From: Lactifluus volemus
Taxonomy: Eukaryota; Basidiomycota; Agaricomycetes; Russulales; Russulaceae
Length of the DNA stretch: 64,000 nucleotides
NCBI GenBank assembly: GCA_022376515.1
Contig: WTXI01000142.1
Span: 31,674 to 95,673, forward strand
Direction of reading: 5' to 3'
Under the pieces are notes generated by a model, which was not told the origin of the DNA, ran no database searches, and worked only from the letters and a program-made list of their open reading frames with translations. The translations under genes were made by a program, and so were the position numbers. Positions 10,425-21,864 of the stretch are shown here, piece by piece (positions within the stretch are counted from its first letter, which is position 1; each line of letters starts with the position of its first letter).

Positions 10425-11968
10425 ATGGAGATTGGTGGCCGTTCTTTAGGCTCGAACGGAAATGCACTACGTGGCGAGGAATTGGTTGATGAAAAAAGAT
10501 TAGGTAAGGACGCACCTGGCATCTGGAACCACTGCACCGAATGCTGAGTTGTATTGTAGGCCTGGTGTCCCAACGAGTAACAATCGGATTACTTCCCGAC
10601 GATGTCTTGCTAGTGATATTCTATCAAGTCTACATACTATCAGATCGTTATCCATGGCGTTGGCGCGAGCTGATCCACGTTTGCCGAAGATGGCGAAGAG
10701 TGGTTTTTGCGTCGCCACTCCGTCTCGAACTCCAACTCTCTTGCACAGTAAAAACACCCGTGAGGAGACTGCTGGATATCTGGCCGGCATTTCCTCTCGT
10801 AGTCGACTTTTACCGGACGCAGTGGCAAAGTGAGGACCAATTCGACAACCTCATTGCGGCATTGGAGCGTTGTGATCGCATACGCGAGATTGCTATCTAC
10901 ATTCCACGGGATTCTTCATGGGAATACATTACCACGGTGATGCAGGAGCCGTTCCCAGCATTGAGGTCTCTCCAGTTCGAATGTGAAACCGCATTTCCCC
11001 TTCCCGATACATTCTTGAATGGGTCCGCACCATGTTTACAACAGCTCTTTTTCCAAAATGTTTCATTCCCATCATTACCAAAGCTCCTCTCGTCTGCAAC
11101 TGGCCTTACATCCCTCAAACTTTGGGGCATACCAAATACGGGATATATTTCGCCTGAGGAAATGGCTTCATGCCTATCGACGTTGAAAAAGCTGGAATAT
11201 CTCACCATCGAATTCCAATCGCCGACACCCCTCCCCCAACGGAGAAACCGCTCTTCACCGCCACCAACTCGCTTTGTTCTCCCCGCTCTCACTGAGCTTG
11301 TATTTAAAGGTGGCAGCGAATACTTGGAAGTCCTCGTGACCAGGATAGATGCCCCTCTACTCAGTTACTTCAAGATCAAGTTCTTCCATCAACTTGTCTT
11401 TGACATCCCCCAAGTCATTCGGTTCTTTGGTCACCTAGAGTCATTCACTGACAGGCCATCCAGTCTAACCTTGCGGTTCCATCCGCCTTACGACGCCTCT
11501 ATCTTCTTTCTCTCAGATTATCCTGCGAGGCATCGCTTGTGGCGTTTCAAGTGCAAAAGGCTGGACTGGCAAGTCTTCTCCGTGGCACAGATATGCAGCC
11601 AGATACTTCCCTTCCGCTCTAGCGTGGAGTCGCTCATCATCGTGAACGTCCTAATCCCTCATTCTGACCCCTTGCCAAGGATCCAGCAAGATGAGATAGA
11701 CCCCACTTTATGGCTCCAACTCTTTCGCCCATTCACTTCTGTGCAGTGTCTTAAAATAAACGCCACGCTGGAGCCGTTCATCGCAGCTGCGTTACAAGGT
11801 CTAACGGGAGAATCAGCCGCCGAAGTATTCCCCTCATTACACAGCCTTTCCATTGCGGGGAACTTGAAGATGCCAGACGAAACTGCGCAGCAGGGCATAC
11901 AATCATTTGTCACAGCCCGCCAGCACTCTAGTCGCCCTGTGGCTGTCTCTCGCCGCAAATTCGACTGA
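10425..11968 (+). CDS. F-box/LRR-like protein 5
   Basis: Exon 1 is 10425-10503 (26 codons plus one base), the intron 10504-10559 (56 nt, GTAAGG...TTGTAG, phase 1) and exon 2 10560-11968, about 495 aa. The first exon (MEIGGRSLGSNGNALRGEEL) keeps only the GSN core of the family leader. The F-box is clear (IGLLPDDVLLVIF ... LIHVCRRWRRVVF), then the LRR-like body (LPDTFLNGSAPCLQQLFF; GSEYLEVLVTRIDAPLLSYF; FDIPQVIRFFGHLESF) and the usual end (GIQSFVTARQHSSRPVAVSRRK). Unlike most copies its promoter lacks the CCGAGTCGG motif, so it may be regulated differently. Expected role as for other F-box proteins: substrate receptor of an SCF ligase. Confidence 0.85.
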
Positions 11969-12629
11969 GGATATCGTAAAGGTCAATTACGCATCCGCTG
12001 TTCTTGGAACCATTCGCGTTTTCTTCCTTCCACTGTCACCCGTTCCCTTCCACCTTCCATCGACTGTCCGCCTCCCGTTATCTTGCGTGATCTCACAGCA
12101 ATTTTTGATCGCTGGTATATCACAAAACCCGTGCCGCCCTACACCCTGCCCTCGTACTCCACAAATATCCCCCAAGGCCACGACCACTTTTTACGCTGCG
12201 GGCTCAGCGCTATGTTGGCACTGTGGCTGTGTACATTTATTCCCAACAACTATCTCACATCCTTGCCAGCGAGTCTTTTCGTTATTGATATTCTAGCCCG
12301 CCTTGCGTTTCATTATGTCCCTTTATCGTTGGCTCCTCTGGGTCATTTCTCTCTTTGTCTACTCTTGTATCAGAGTACTCACGACCTATTCCCTTTTCAT
12401 ACTACGATACCTCATGCCTTGACTTCTAGTACCTCATTTCTGATCCTCTTGACCAATACTCTATCTGCCATGCTGATGGCATTACGTTTAGAATGGACTG
12501 TTATTTACATCAACCACATGTAGCTACGAATCTGAAATGTATTTATTAATAAAGATTGAGAGTTGTGGAGTGAAAGCAGCGACGCAAAGGTTATTTCCCT
12601 ACCCCACTTTAGGGTTATCTCCTGGGCGC
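11969..12629 (+). other. 3' flank of F-box 5
   Basis: No gene supported. It is pyrimidine-rich, with the recurring GTAGCTACGAATCTGAAATG block at about 12521 that ends most F-box units. Confidence 0.4.
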
Positions 12630-13230
12630 CTAGACATACACTGTGATGCCAACTTGTGTCAGGCTTACTCCCGATGGTCCCGCTGACCACCTCACGCCCA
12701 TATCGACGGGCTGCATCTCAAATTGATCAAGGATAGACTTGGAAATGAGGTCCACGAATAAAGCTTGTCGCAGTCGCACGTGTAACATAGGAGCAACATT
12801 AACGGGGCATGCCGGTTCACCCCCCTTTCCGCACAGTATTGTGGGTTTTGCAGGTGCAGTAACGTCAATATACATCAGTTTTTTCATTTAGCGGGTGAGG
12901 AAGACCCAGTGGCGACGGACTGGCTATCATCACCTTGCGCGGGTTCGAAGAGATTCAGATTGACGATCATCATGATGGGGAATGTCCTGATATTTTCATT
13001 GGCAAGCTCCAGGCCAGGAGGGAAGTGGTCTAGCGAACGTGCGAAGACAATAAATGTTAAGTCCTGTAATAAAGGTTGAACTGGCTGTCAGAGCGTCGCA
13101 CTGTACGTCGAGTCACCACTGGCAGAGAGGGTTGGCAGGAGCTCACGGAGCATCGTTTATTCTCCTACTGTCGCATTCGGGGTGAGGTCATGTATTTCCG
13201 CGCTCTGCATCCACGCGTGATATATCAGAG
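12630..13230 (-). pseudogene. Companion-gene remnant, best preserved copy
   Basis: Read on the reverse strand, 13185-13120 contains ATGCTCCGTGAGCTCCTG (MLRELLPTLSAS) and a GTGACT donor. After a roughly 50-nt intron-like gap with TTATTACAG comes DLTFIVFARSLDHFPPGLEL and IVNLNLFEPAQGDDSQ. Further on, 12887-12630 reads MKKLMYIDVTAPAKPTILCG and VGVRW-like segments. Order and strings match the remnants at 3548-3809, 24487-25010 and 56540-56700. The reading frames do not join into one protein. The family is unrecognised; it points away from F-box 6, as expected for a divergent partner. Confidence 0.35.
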
Positions 13231-13345
13231 TTAGGTGCGGCAAGAGCGGAGGAAAATACAGTAACGAATCTCCACATGCTAAATCAATGGACTGCATAAA
13301 CCGGTAGAGAATCTGACGATTACCATCTGCTCGTTCAGTTGACAC

Positions 13346-13710
13346 TTTTTTTTATAGAATCAGCATTTACAAAGCGCAGCATGCATACTAAAAACAAAAA
13401 CGCACTCGGTCACCAAAGCTCACCAACTAAATAACTAACTGACAGCAACGTGGGTGGGAGGAAGATGAATGTGGCAAAGTGTGGGTGTGTGGGGGTTTGA
13501 GGGAGTGGAGAGCGAGGGGCGATCATCCGTGGTCTTCCGGGGTTGTCTCTGGGTCTAATACATGCTTGGGTCGCTTCAATGAACTCTGCGAGGGGCTTGC
13601 CTCCTGCTGAGGTCCCAAAGATCGTGTCGATAGCGAGGTCGGCGGTCACTGAGGAATCGATCTCGTGCTTCTCTGAAGAAATGGTATTCGAGGATGACGG
13701 GAGTCACGTT
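13346..13710 (-). mobile_element. 5'-truncated LINE (non-LTR retrotransposon) 3' end
   Basis: On the reverse strand the segment ends in AAATGCTGATTCTAT and a run of 8 A (T run at 13346-13353). Its reading frame contains AIDTIFGTSAGGKPLAEF and IEATQACIRPRD, matching in layout the LGTAEGG-AAMTRFLKATRACI frame of the element at 21865-22258. This layout is typical of the region behind the RNase H domain at the end of LINE ORF2 proteins. The homologous F-box 2 promoter lacks it, which gives an empty-site comparison. Target duplication is imperfect (GTGTCAAC versus GAGTCAAC), so it is older than the second copy. Confidence 0.5.
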
Positions 13711-13755
13711 GTCGCGTTGACTCGGACCTCTGCACTCCGGCCGCTGGGGCCGAGC

Positions 13756-13771
13756 CCGAGTCGGAGACTGA
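13756..13771 (+). promoter_or_regulatory. Conserved CCGAGTCGGAGACTGA motif of F-box 6
   Basis: A perfect copy of the shared motif, ending 81 nt before the F-box 6 ATG. The surrounding CGGCCG...GGCCGAG sequence is also shared with F-box 2. Confidence 0.5.
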
Positions 13772-13851
13772 AACACTGGAGATGCACATGGCGTCTGTTC
13801 GACCACTGTACTGTACAATACAGTAGTTGGCGGTCAACCTCATTAACGCGA

Positions 13852-15445
13852 ATGAATAGCCGATCCACAGACTCAAACAGCAAGAGCATTGTTGCACGTC
13901 AACGAAAAAAACCGCAAATTCTGAATCAACAAGGGCCGGGTAAGACTCATCAAGAATAACCATAACGATTGCTGAGTTGAGTTGTATGTTGTAGGTCAGG
14001 CGTTCCAACGCGTAACGATCGGATCTCTTCCCGACATTGTCCTTCTAGACATATTCGATTTTTATCCAGTTCTCCTCAGCAAAAACAATATAGGGGAACG
14101 TGTATGGAATTGGGAGAAGCTGGTACACGTTTGCCAACGATGGCGATACCTCATTTTCGAATCACCAATCCGTCTCAAACTGCAGCTTTTTTGCACGGAG
14201 AGATCGCCTATGAGGAAGTTGTTGGACGTCTGGCCAGCATATCCTCTCGTTATCATGATCCGATTCAACCACGATGACTATTATTGGTTGGATCGTGGCA
14301 ACCCCGAACACTTGCTCAAACGCAGCTTGCATTCAGACAACCTCATTGCCGCATTCGAGCATCGTGACCGCATACGCCAGATTGGTATTATCGATCCACC
14401 GGATTATCTTTGGGAACAAATTGTCACGGCAATGCAGGGGCCATTTCCAGCATTGAGATCTTTTTCCTTTGAGTTAAAGATTTTCAAGGGTCTTCAAATT
14501 CCCGATACATTCTTAAATGGATCTGCCCCGTGTCTACAAGATCTCGTTCTCCGGGAAATTTCGTTTCCCTTGTTGCCACGAGTCCTCTCGTCTACAAGCA
14601 ACCTCACATCTCTTTATCTATTCAATATACCTAAGTCTGGGTACATCCCTCCCGAGACCATGGCCACATCCCTTTCTGCGTTTCCAAGGCTCAAATCCCT
14701 TATTATCCACTTCAATAGTAGTATCCTGATGCCTGACCTTCAACGGAGAAACCAAGCTTCGCCGCCACGTTTTGTTCTCCCCGCTCTCACTTCCTTGGGA
14801 TTTCAAGGTGTGAGCAAGTATTTGGACGTCCTCGTGGCCCGAATGGATTCCCCTCTACTCAATGACTTCTACATAACCTTCTTCTATCAGCCTGCCTTTG
14901 ACATCCCGCAAGTTAATCGATTCTTTGGAAACCTAGCCTCGTTCAGGCCGTCCACTCTAACCCTGATATTCAATTCGCGTTCCGGCGCCACTATATGTCT
15001 ACCCTCTCGTCTCTCTGCGAGTCCTCATTGGTGGCAAATCACGTGTTTGGACGTAGATTGCCAAGTCAAGTCTGTAGCACAGATATGCAGCCAGATTCGG
15101 TCCTTCCGCTCTAGCGTCAAGTCACTCAACATTAAGTGCCACGGCCTCGGGCCTTCAAGATATTCCCCCACGTCATGGCTCCAACTCTTTCGGTCATTTA
15201 CTTCTGTGCAAAGTCTTGAAATACCTGCCACGCTAGAGCCGTTTGTCGCCGCTGCATTACAAGGCCTCCCGGGAAAATCAGCTGCCGAAGTATTCCCCTC
15301 ACTACACAGCCTTTGGATTGTGGGGAAATCTTTAAACGAACTTGTGCAGCAGGGAATACAATCGTTTATCGCAGCACGCCAGCACTCTGGTCGCCCTGTT
15401 GCTGTCTTTCGCCTCGAAATTCGATTAAGGACCGCGACATCGTAA
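13852..15445 (+). CDS. F-box/LRR-like protein 6
   Basis: Exon 1 is 13852-13939 (29 codons plus one base; MNSRSTDSNSKSIVARQRKK), the intron 13940-13994 (55 nt, GTAAGA...TTGTAG) and exon 2 13995-15445, about 512 aa. The F-box is at residues ~38-87 (IGSLPDIVLLDIF ... WEKLVHVCQRWRYLIF). The LRR-like body includes IPDTFLNGSAPCLQDLVL, SGYIPPETMATSLSAF and FDIPQVNRFFGNLASF. The end departs slightly from the family (RPVAVFRLEIRLRTATS). It is the closest relative of F-box 2 on the other strand. An old LINE fragment sits just upstream of its promoter motif. The intron carries a GATTGCTGAG branch-site-like word shared by all paralogs. Confidence 0.87.
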
Positions 15446-16424
15446 GATCAGTCACGCACTGGCGGCCGCTGTCATTTGAACTATTCACATTTGGAGCGCC
15501 TCTCGTCTCCTTTTTCCAACGCTCTCCTTACAATTCTTTTTGCAGTTCTGCGTCATGGCCTCATCAGCAACCCTCCCGTTCATACTATTAAATTACATTC
15601 TTATGCCCTCGTTCGTTTGAATAACCCATGTCTGATTCCCTTGACTGACCCATCGACCTGCGGTTTTTATCCAAAACTTTGATTGAATTATTTTTGCATT
15701 TGTACTGAATGCGTTACTATTTACATTGATCACCCGTAGCTACTAACTACGGCAGAACAAGTTGGTTCCCTAACCCTAACCCCTTCTGTACGCTCCTGTG
15801 TGCCTCGAGTTGTCTTAGATTCCCCTGGAATATTTGTGGGGGGCGTACTTGCCTCAGCCAGACCACCAAAAGTTGGAACGATAAAAATAGCACGTAGAAG
15901 AAAAGAGATATCAATTGAAGGTTATTGCGATGCCAACCTAGACTCCCGTATCTTTCCAGCTGACCAACTTACACTCCTCGCATCGATCACCCGGATCTCG
16001 ACTTGGTCAAAGATAGAAACCGTGCGAAACGCGTGACAATCCCGAAAACCAATACTCGCAAAGAGCGCGACGCTGTGTAGCCCCAAATTGCGCCACGACA
16101 TAGCCCATTCGCATACCCAGCTTGTCTCACACGTAATTAGGAGTAACGCCGACACAGCATGCCCAATGCACGCCCCTGACTGCGGTAATGCGGGCTTTAC
16201 GGGTGCAGTGATGTACAGTACATCGGTTTTTTCCAGTTCACGGGTGAGGCGAAGCGGTTATCATCACATCGCACTCGACATCGCCATCGAACTCTTAAAG
16301 GAGAGTTTGATATCGCCAATCATTCGGTAGTGCACCGACATATCCTCCATCGATTTGTGGGCCATTGGTTGAGTCAGGAGGAAGGGTGTAGAGGCTCGTT
16401 GTTGAAGTCGCAGCGGCCGCCGGG
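15446..16424. other. Spacer between F-box 6 and F-box 7, with companion remnant
   Basis: The TAGCTACTAACTACG block at about 15735 is followed by reverse-strand companion pieces. Bases 16155-15922 read CETSWVCEWAMSWRNLGLHS, VALFASIGFRDCHAF and DQVEIRVIDARSVSWSAG. These correspond in order to pieces in the 24.5-kb and 27.6-kb spacers. No continuous gene frame remains. Confidence 0.4.
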
Positions 16425-16440
16425 CCGAGTCGGAGACTGA
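16425..16440 (+). promoter_or_regulatory. Conserved CCGAGTCGGAGACTGA motif of F-box 7
   Basis: A perfect copy, ending 78 nt before the F-box 7 ATG and followed by GCCATCCCACGTG, which contains an E-box core. Confidence 0.5.
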
Positions 16441-16517
16441 GCCATCCCACGTGCCCAGCCAGCGTCCAACTCCGACTCACAGTTGAAGTCACGGTCGCAA
16501 ATGAAACTTTGATGTAA

Positions 16518-18100
16518 ATGGACTCCCGTTCCGTGGGCTCAAACAGCAATAACATTGTCCCACTTCAAGAGAGAAAATCACTCCAAGGACCGAGTAAGGC
16601 TCATCAGGAATAACCCACAACTATTGCTGAGTCGTGTTGTATGTCGTAGGCCAGGCGTTCAAACGCGTAACAATCGAATTTCTCTCCGACAATGTCCTTC
16701 TAGACATATTCGATTTTTATCGAGCTATCGTGAACGAAGGCAACAATGAAGATGCATGGAATCGAGATGGCTACTGGCAGAAGCTGGTGCACGTATGCCA
16801 ACGGTGGCGATACGTCATTTTTGAATCCCCGATCCGTCTCAATCTGGAGCTTTTTTGCACGGAGAAATCACCCGTGAGGAAGTTGTTGGATGTTTGGCCA
16901 CCAATTCCCATCGTTATCGTATTTTCCCGCCGGTCGACATGGTTTACCCGCATCAGCGGCCTGAACGGCCTGAACCTCGACGACCTCTTTGCCGCATTGG
17001 AGCATCGCGATCGCGTACGCCAAATTAGTATCACCAATTTTCTATGGGATCAAATTGTTACAGCAATGGAGGTGCCGTTTACGGCATTGACCTCTCTTTG
17101 GTTAGAGTCAAAGGATTCTGAGATTTCCCTTCCCTATACATTCTCGAATGGATCCGCGCCGTGTCTACAAGATCTCACTCTCCGGGCAATCTCATTTCCG
17201 TCTCTGCCACGATTTCTCTCGTCTTCAAGTGACCTCAGATCTCTTCATCTGGTCGATATCCCTAGTTCTGGGTATATTCCACCTGAGACAATGGTCAGAT
17301 GCTTGTCTGCCTTGCCAAAGCTCGAATCACTTGCTATCGGTTTCAAACTCCCAAAGACGCACCGGCCTCACCCCCAAGGAGACTCACCGGGGTTTGTCCT
17401 CCCAACTCTCACAAAGTTGCAATTCAAGGGTGTGCCCGAGTACTTGGAACGATTCACGGCCCACATCGATGCCGCCCCTCTACTCTATGACTATTCCATA
17501 ACCTTTTCCCAACGCATAACCTTCCTCCCGAGGCCTGACCTTGTTTACATCCCCCAAACCATTCGGTTCTTTGGTCACCTAGACTCGTTCAGGCCATCCA
17601 GTCTTGCCCTCGTATTCGATCTGTATTGCAGAACCGCCACCATCTATTTCCCCTCAAAAACAAAGTGTCATTCCGCGTCTCGCCCCTCGTGGGAAATCAT
17701 ATGCCATAGGTTAGATTGGCAAGTCATTTCTGTAGCACATATATGCAGCCAGATTCCACCCTTCCGTTCTAGCATCAAGTCACTCATCATCAAGTACCAG
17801 GGCCTTTTGGACCACATCAAGCAAGACGAGATATATTCCACGCCGTGGGCCCAACTTTTTAACTCGTTTACCTCTGTCCAGAACCTGATCATACCCGCCG
17901 CGCTAGAGTCATCCATCGCAGCTGCGTTGTTGCAAGGGCTCGACAGTGAATCAACTGCCGAAGTATTCCCCTCGTTACGCTCCCTTTCCATCATCGAGGA
18001 TATCTCAGACGAAGCTCCACAACAAGGCATACAATCGTTCATCGCATCCCGCCAGCAGAAAGGTCGCCCCATCGTTGTCTCTTACCGCAAGTCCTCGTGA
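16518..18100 (+). CDS. F-box/LRR-like protein 7
   Basis: Exon 1 is 16518-16593 (25 codons plus one base; MDSRSVGSNSNNIVPLQERK), the intron 16594-16649 (56 nt) and exon 2 16650-18100, about 508 aa. The last exon-1 base is A instead of the usual G, so the split codon becomes Ser rather than Gly; the GTAAGG donor itself is intact. The F-box reads IEFLSDNVLLDIF ... WQKLVHVCQRWRYVIF; the usual Pro of LPD is replaced by Ser. The LRR-like body has a short deletion before FLWDQIVTAMEVPF and an insertion with LPRPDLVYIPQTIRFFGHLD. The C-terminus is typical (GIQSFIASRQQKGRPIVVS). Confidence 0.85.
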
Positions 18101-18760
18101 CGACATTGTAAGGCCAGCACAGCAAGCCACCGTCCTTAGAACCATCCGCATTTACTTCCATCCACTCGTTCCCTCTCCTCCTTCCGCCATCTGCCCTTTA
18201 ACGGCGACCCTCACTGATATACCATACCATGCCCTACGCCTTCGTGTTCGCAACATCATCTCGGTCACGACTACTGTATACGCTACGGGCGCGGTGCTGT
18301 GGTATATGTGGTGTTCAATTTACAAAAAGCTCTGATACCCTACATGTGCCGGTTTCGTTCTGGAACACCCCGCATCTCCTTTATGCCACGCTCTCCTTTC
18401 CCTGACCATGCTTTCTTGCCGTTCCGCATCTTTGTCCCCTTGACGGCGCTTTGGAATCAACAGACAGATCCAGCGTCGATCGTTGCGTCGTCTCCTCTGT
18501 AAATACAATATCAACTGCAGTGTCACACAGCAGCACCGCCAGAATGGTTGTGGAAGGCCGGTATAAGCGTTACGGACATTTTGAGTATGATAATACCATG
18601 ACAACTTTTAACATGCCCTGTTCTAGGGATGACAGTTATTGGCAACGAAAGGCTGGAACGGACTGCATACACACCGACTCGGATGGGGACTAGGATAGGG
18701 AGGCAATGTTGACTGACGCGTTGACTCAGACGCGGGACGCGTCGCGTGTCCAAGTCCCGG
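18101..18760. other. Spacer between F-box 7 and F-box 8
   Basis: No gene supported. Neither the TAGCTACGAAT block nor the companion remnant is recognisable, so this spacer has lost most of the shared unit or been replaced. A pyrimidine-rich 3' flank runs to about 18480. Confidence 0.35.
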
Positions 18761-18776
18761 CTGAGTCGGAGACTGA
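18761..18776 (+). promoter_or_regulatory. Variant shared motif CTGAGTCGGAGACTGA of F-box 8
   Basis: It has one mismatch to the shared motif and lies 303 nt from the ATG rather than 34-109 nt. The intervening 300 bases are pyrimidine-rich and unlike other promoters, suggesting an insertion or replacement between motif and gene. Confidence 0.4.
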
Positions 18777-18945
18777 AATATAAGGACATCTGGACGCAAA
18801 ACGCCACGTCCCCATGCTTTTCCCTTTCATCACTTGAAACAATACCCACTTCGCCACATCGCCTCATAAAATCTCTTGCCCACCACATTTTGACACCCGC
18901 TTTTACTTTATTCCTTGTACCATGCCTTCTATTGTCTCTTTCCTG

Positions 18946-18954
18946 TATATATAG
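18946..18954 (+). promoter_or_regulatory. Possible TATA box of F-box 8
   Basis: TATATATAG lies about 125 nt before the ATG at 19079 and is followed by a CT-rich stretch with CATCAG and TTCTCTCTTTC, a common fungal core-promoter layout. Other array members lack an equally clear TATA box. Confidence 0.35.
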
Positions 18955-19078
18955 CCCTACCTAATCCATCAGTCTTGTGTTCTCTCTTTCACGAAACCTC
19001 TCTTGTGATCTAAGTCCTGCCTCGTCTCTTCTCAACGTTCCAGCGTCTTCCGAAGTTCTCAGTACAGCATCCTTGGGA

Positions 19079-20694
19079 ATGGATGCCTGCTCGATAGGCT
19101 CAAACAGAAATAACGTTGTTGCACGTCAACGAAAGACTCGGAAATTGCTGATGCAACAAGGACCAGGTAAGACTCATCATGAACAACTAAACGGTCCAAA
19201 CCACAGCGATTGCTGAGTTGTGTTGTATTGCATGTTGTAGACCCAGTGATCCAACGAGTAACAATTGGATCGCTCCCTGACAATGTCCTCGTAGAGATAT
19301 TCGATTTTTGTCAAGTTGTCATCAATAAATTCTACCCCGAATCTCCATGGAACTGGGAGAAGCTGGTGCACGTATGCCGAAGATGGCGATACCTCGTTTT
19401 TGAATCGCCACTCCGTCTCAATCTGCAGCTGTTTTGCACGGAGAACTCGCCTGTGAGGAAGTTGTTGGACGTCTGGCCAGCATTTCCTCTCGTTATCCTA
19501 TTCCGAGCCTACAACGTTTATCCGTGGTCGGAACCCGGAGACAGTTTCGACTCGGATGACCTCATTGCCGCATTGGGGCATCGTGATCGCGTGCGCCAGA
19601 TAGATATCCACAGTCCCCCAGAATTTCTATGGGAACAAATTGTCATGGCAATGCAGGAACCATTTCCGGCATTGAAATCTCTTTCGTTTTCGTCATCGAG
19701 TTGGACGACTCAAGTTCTCCCTCAAATCCCCGATACATTCTTGAATGGATCTGTCCCGTGTCTACGAGATGTCTCTCTCTCGTCAATCTCCTTTCCGTCG
19801 TTGCCACGACTCCTTTTGTCTACAAGCAACCTCGCATCCCTTCATCTTTTCGGTATACCTGAATCTGGATACATCACACCCGAGACAATGGCTACATCCC
19901 TCTCGGCGCTGCCAAAGCTCAAATCCCTTATGATTAATTTCGAATCCCCGACACCTCACCCCCAACGAAGAAACAGACCTGTACCTCCACCGACCCGGTT
20001 TGTTCTCCCCGCTCTCACTCGGTTGGAATTTCAAGGTGTGAGCGAGTACTTGGAAGTTCTCGTGGCCCAAATCGATGCCCCTCTACTCGATGACTTCTAC
20101 ATATCCTTCTTTCAGCAGCTTGTCTTTGACATCCCCCAAATCATTCGGTTCTTTGGCCACCTAGACACGTTCAGGTCATCCAGTCTGTCCTTTCATTTCG
20201 ATTCGGGTTTCAACGCGTACATCGATTTTCCCTCAAACACACCGCGTCATTCCGCAGGTCTTCGCTCGTGGCGAATCATGTGTAATAGGTTAGATCAACA
20301 GGTCATTTCTGTAGCGCAGATATGCAATGAGATCCTGCCCTTCTACTCTGGCATAGATTCACTCAGCATTACGTGCCGGGGCCTGGACCGTTACACGGAC
20401 CCTTTTCAGTACGACTGGCCAGACGAGATAGATTTCGCGTTATGGTCCGAACTTTTTCACCCATTCATCTCTGTCCACAGCCTGGACATACCTTCCACGC
20501 TAGTAGAGCCGTTCGTCGCAACTGCGTCACAAGGGCTCACAGGAGAATCCGTTCCCGAAGTATTCCCCTCGCTACGTAACCTTTTTATCATTGGGGATAT
20601 CTCAGACGAAGATGCCCAACGACACATGGAATATTTCGTCGCGGCCCGCCAGGAGAATGGCCGTCCTATCACTGTCTCTCACCGCGAGGCGTAA
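19079..20694 (+). CDS. F-box/LRR-like protein 8
   Basis: Exon 1 is 19079-19166 (29 codons plus one base; MDACSIGSNRNNVVARQRKT), the intron 19167-19240 (74 nt, one of the longest in the family, GTAAGA...TTGTAG) and exon 2 19241-20694, about 513 aa. The split codon yields Asp instead of Gly (acceptor followed by AC). The F-box reads IGSLPDNVLVEIF ... WEKLVHVCRRWRYLVF. The LRR-like body contains IPDTFLNGSVPCLRDVSL, SGYITPETMATSLSAL and SEYLEVLVAQIDAPLLDDF. The C-terminus MEYFVAARQENGRPITVSHRE keeps the family frame. The different promoter suggests different expression. Confidence 0.87.
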
Positions 20695-21822
20695 TAACAG
20701 CACTGTAGGGTCAGCAACGGCCATTTTCCATGGAACCCTCCGCAGTTGTTTCCTTCCAATGTACCCTGTTCAAGTCCTGTACGCCGTAACGTTGCCTTGG
20801 CTACAAGCACCGTTTACTAAGCCTCGGCTATTTGTGCCATGTCACCACTGGCCCATGTTGCGTTTACTCTCCCCGTGAATCTGAATCCCTGATACCCGGT
20901 TTCGTTATTGATTTTCTAGGATTCCTGTGTCGTTTCTCTGTTTCCTTATCTTAGCGGTTCAACACCAGTAGTAGCCCTCCCTTTGTACTACAGTCTTCGC
21001 GGGCTCCGAGTACTACGTGAGAGTTCCTTTGAACTGCAGCCTTTATACCGCCATGTTGAGACATTAACTCTGCATCTGTACCTAAATATGTTACTATTTA
21101 CATCAACCATCTGTAGCTACTGATCTAAAATGTATTTTAAACACGGAGAGCCGTGGGATGAGGGAGGGACACGGAGGTTGTTTCTCTAGCGCCCCTTCTG
21201 TTTGTATGTCCCTCTGTGCCTGTGAATTCAAAGAAGAAAGAGATTTCGGTATCAACGGAAGACTTATTAATAATCAGAAACAGTTCAAACCCAAACCAGG
21301 GCTCCCAAAGGGCGCAACGCTGCCGCGAATGACTATATCATCACTTCGCACTCGACCTCAAACTCAGGCCTCTGGCCCGGGATCCTCAGAGTCGCGCGAG
21401 TTCTTGAAGAAGATGGCTCTTGAGGACATTGCAAGCCTTGCGAAGGATATGAGTGTAGTAAGGTCTGGACGCCGGGGAAAATGGGCGAATTGGCTGCTTG
21501 GGTGGCTGTAAAGGAAAAGGAAAACTGCCACACACCATCCTCGTCCTCTTACCTCCTCATCCACGTTTTATAAACATTGGGGATTTCATCGCGCTGTACG
21601 TCGAGTCACCCGGGCCAGAGCGGTGTGGGCTCGTGTACTCCTCGTCTACTACTGGTGGGTCGTTTCTCGCTCGCTCGCGATGAGCTTAGATATGCATGCG
21701 TGATAATGCTCGGATCACCTGGGCGGAGGAATAGACACGGTACTGTATATAGCGTTTTATTGCGAAGAGCTATCGTTGGCTCTTGCGTTGGCTCCTCGGT
21801 GAGGCATCTCCGGCACGCGGGG
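20695..21822. other. Spacer between F-box 8 and F-box 9, with companion remnant
   Basis: The GTAGCTACTGATCTAAAATG block is at about 21113. Reverse-strand companion pieces lie at 21333-21430 (PEFEVECEVMI, then FFKNSRDSEDPG in another frame) and a GTAAAGGAAAAGG...CACACCATCCTCG block at 21508. Frames are broken. No F-box sequence. Confidence 0.4.
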
Positions 21823-21836
21823 CCGAGTCGGAGCTG
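21823..21836 (+). promoter_or_regulatory. Shared motif CCGAGTCGGAGCTG, separated from F-box 9 by a LINE insertion
   Basis: The motif ends 486 nt before the F-box 9 ATG. Subtracting the LINE insert and one target duplication (about 407 nt) leaves about 79 nt, the spacing seen at F-box 2, 6 and 7. The insertion therefore lies between motif and gene. Confidence 0.5.
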
Positions 21837-21864
21837 CAAACGAATACTCAACCACCTGGTCGCG

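Noticed and set aside
13982..13994. Taking non-ATG (TTG) starts of the long F-box frames as true starts
   Set aside because: These codons lie inside a conserved intron; a leader exon with ATG and matching donor and acceptor exists upstream in nearly every unit.
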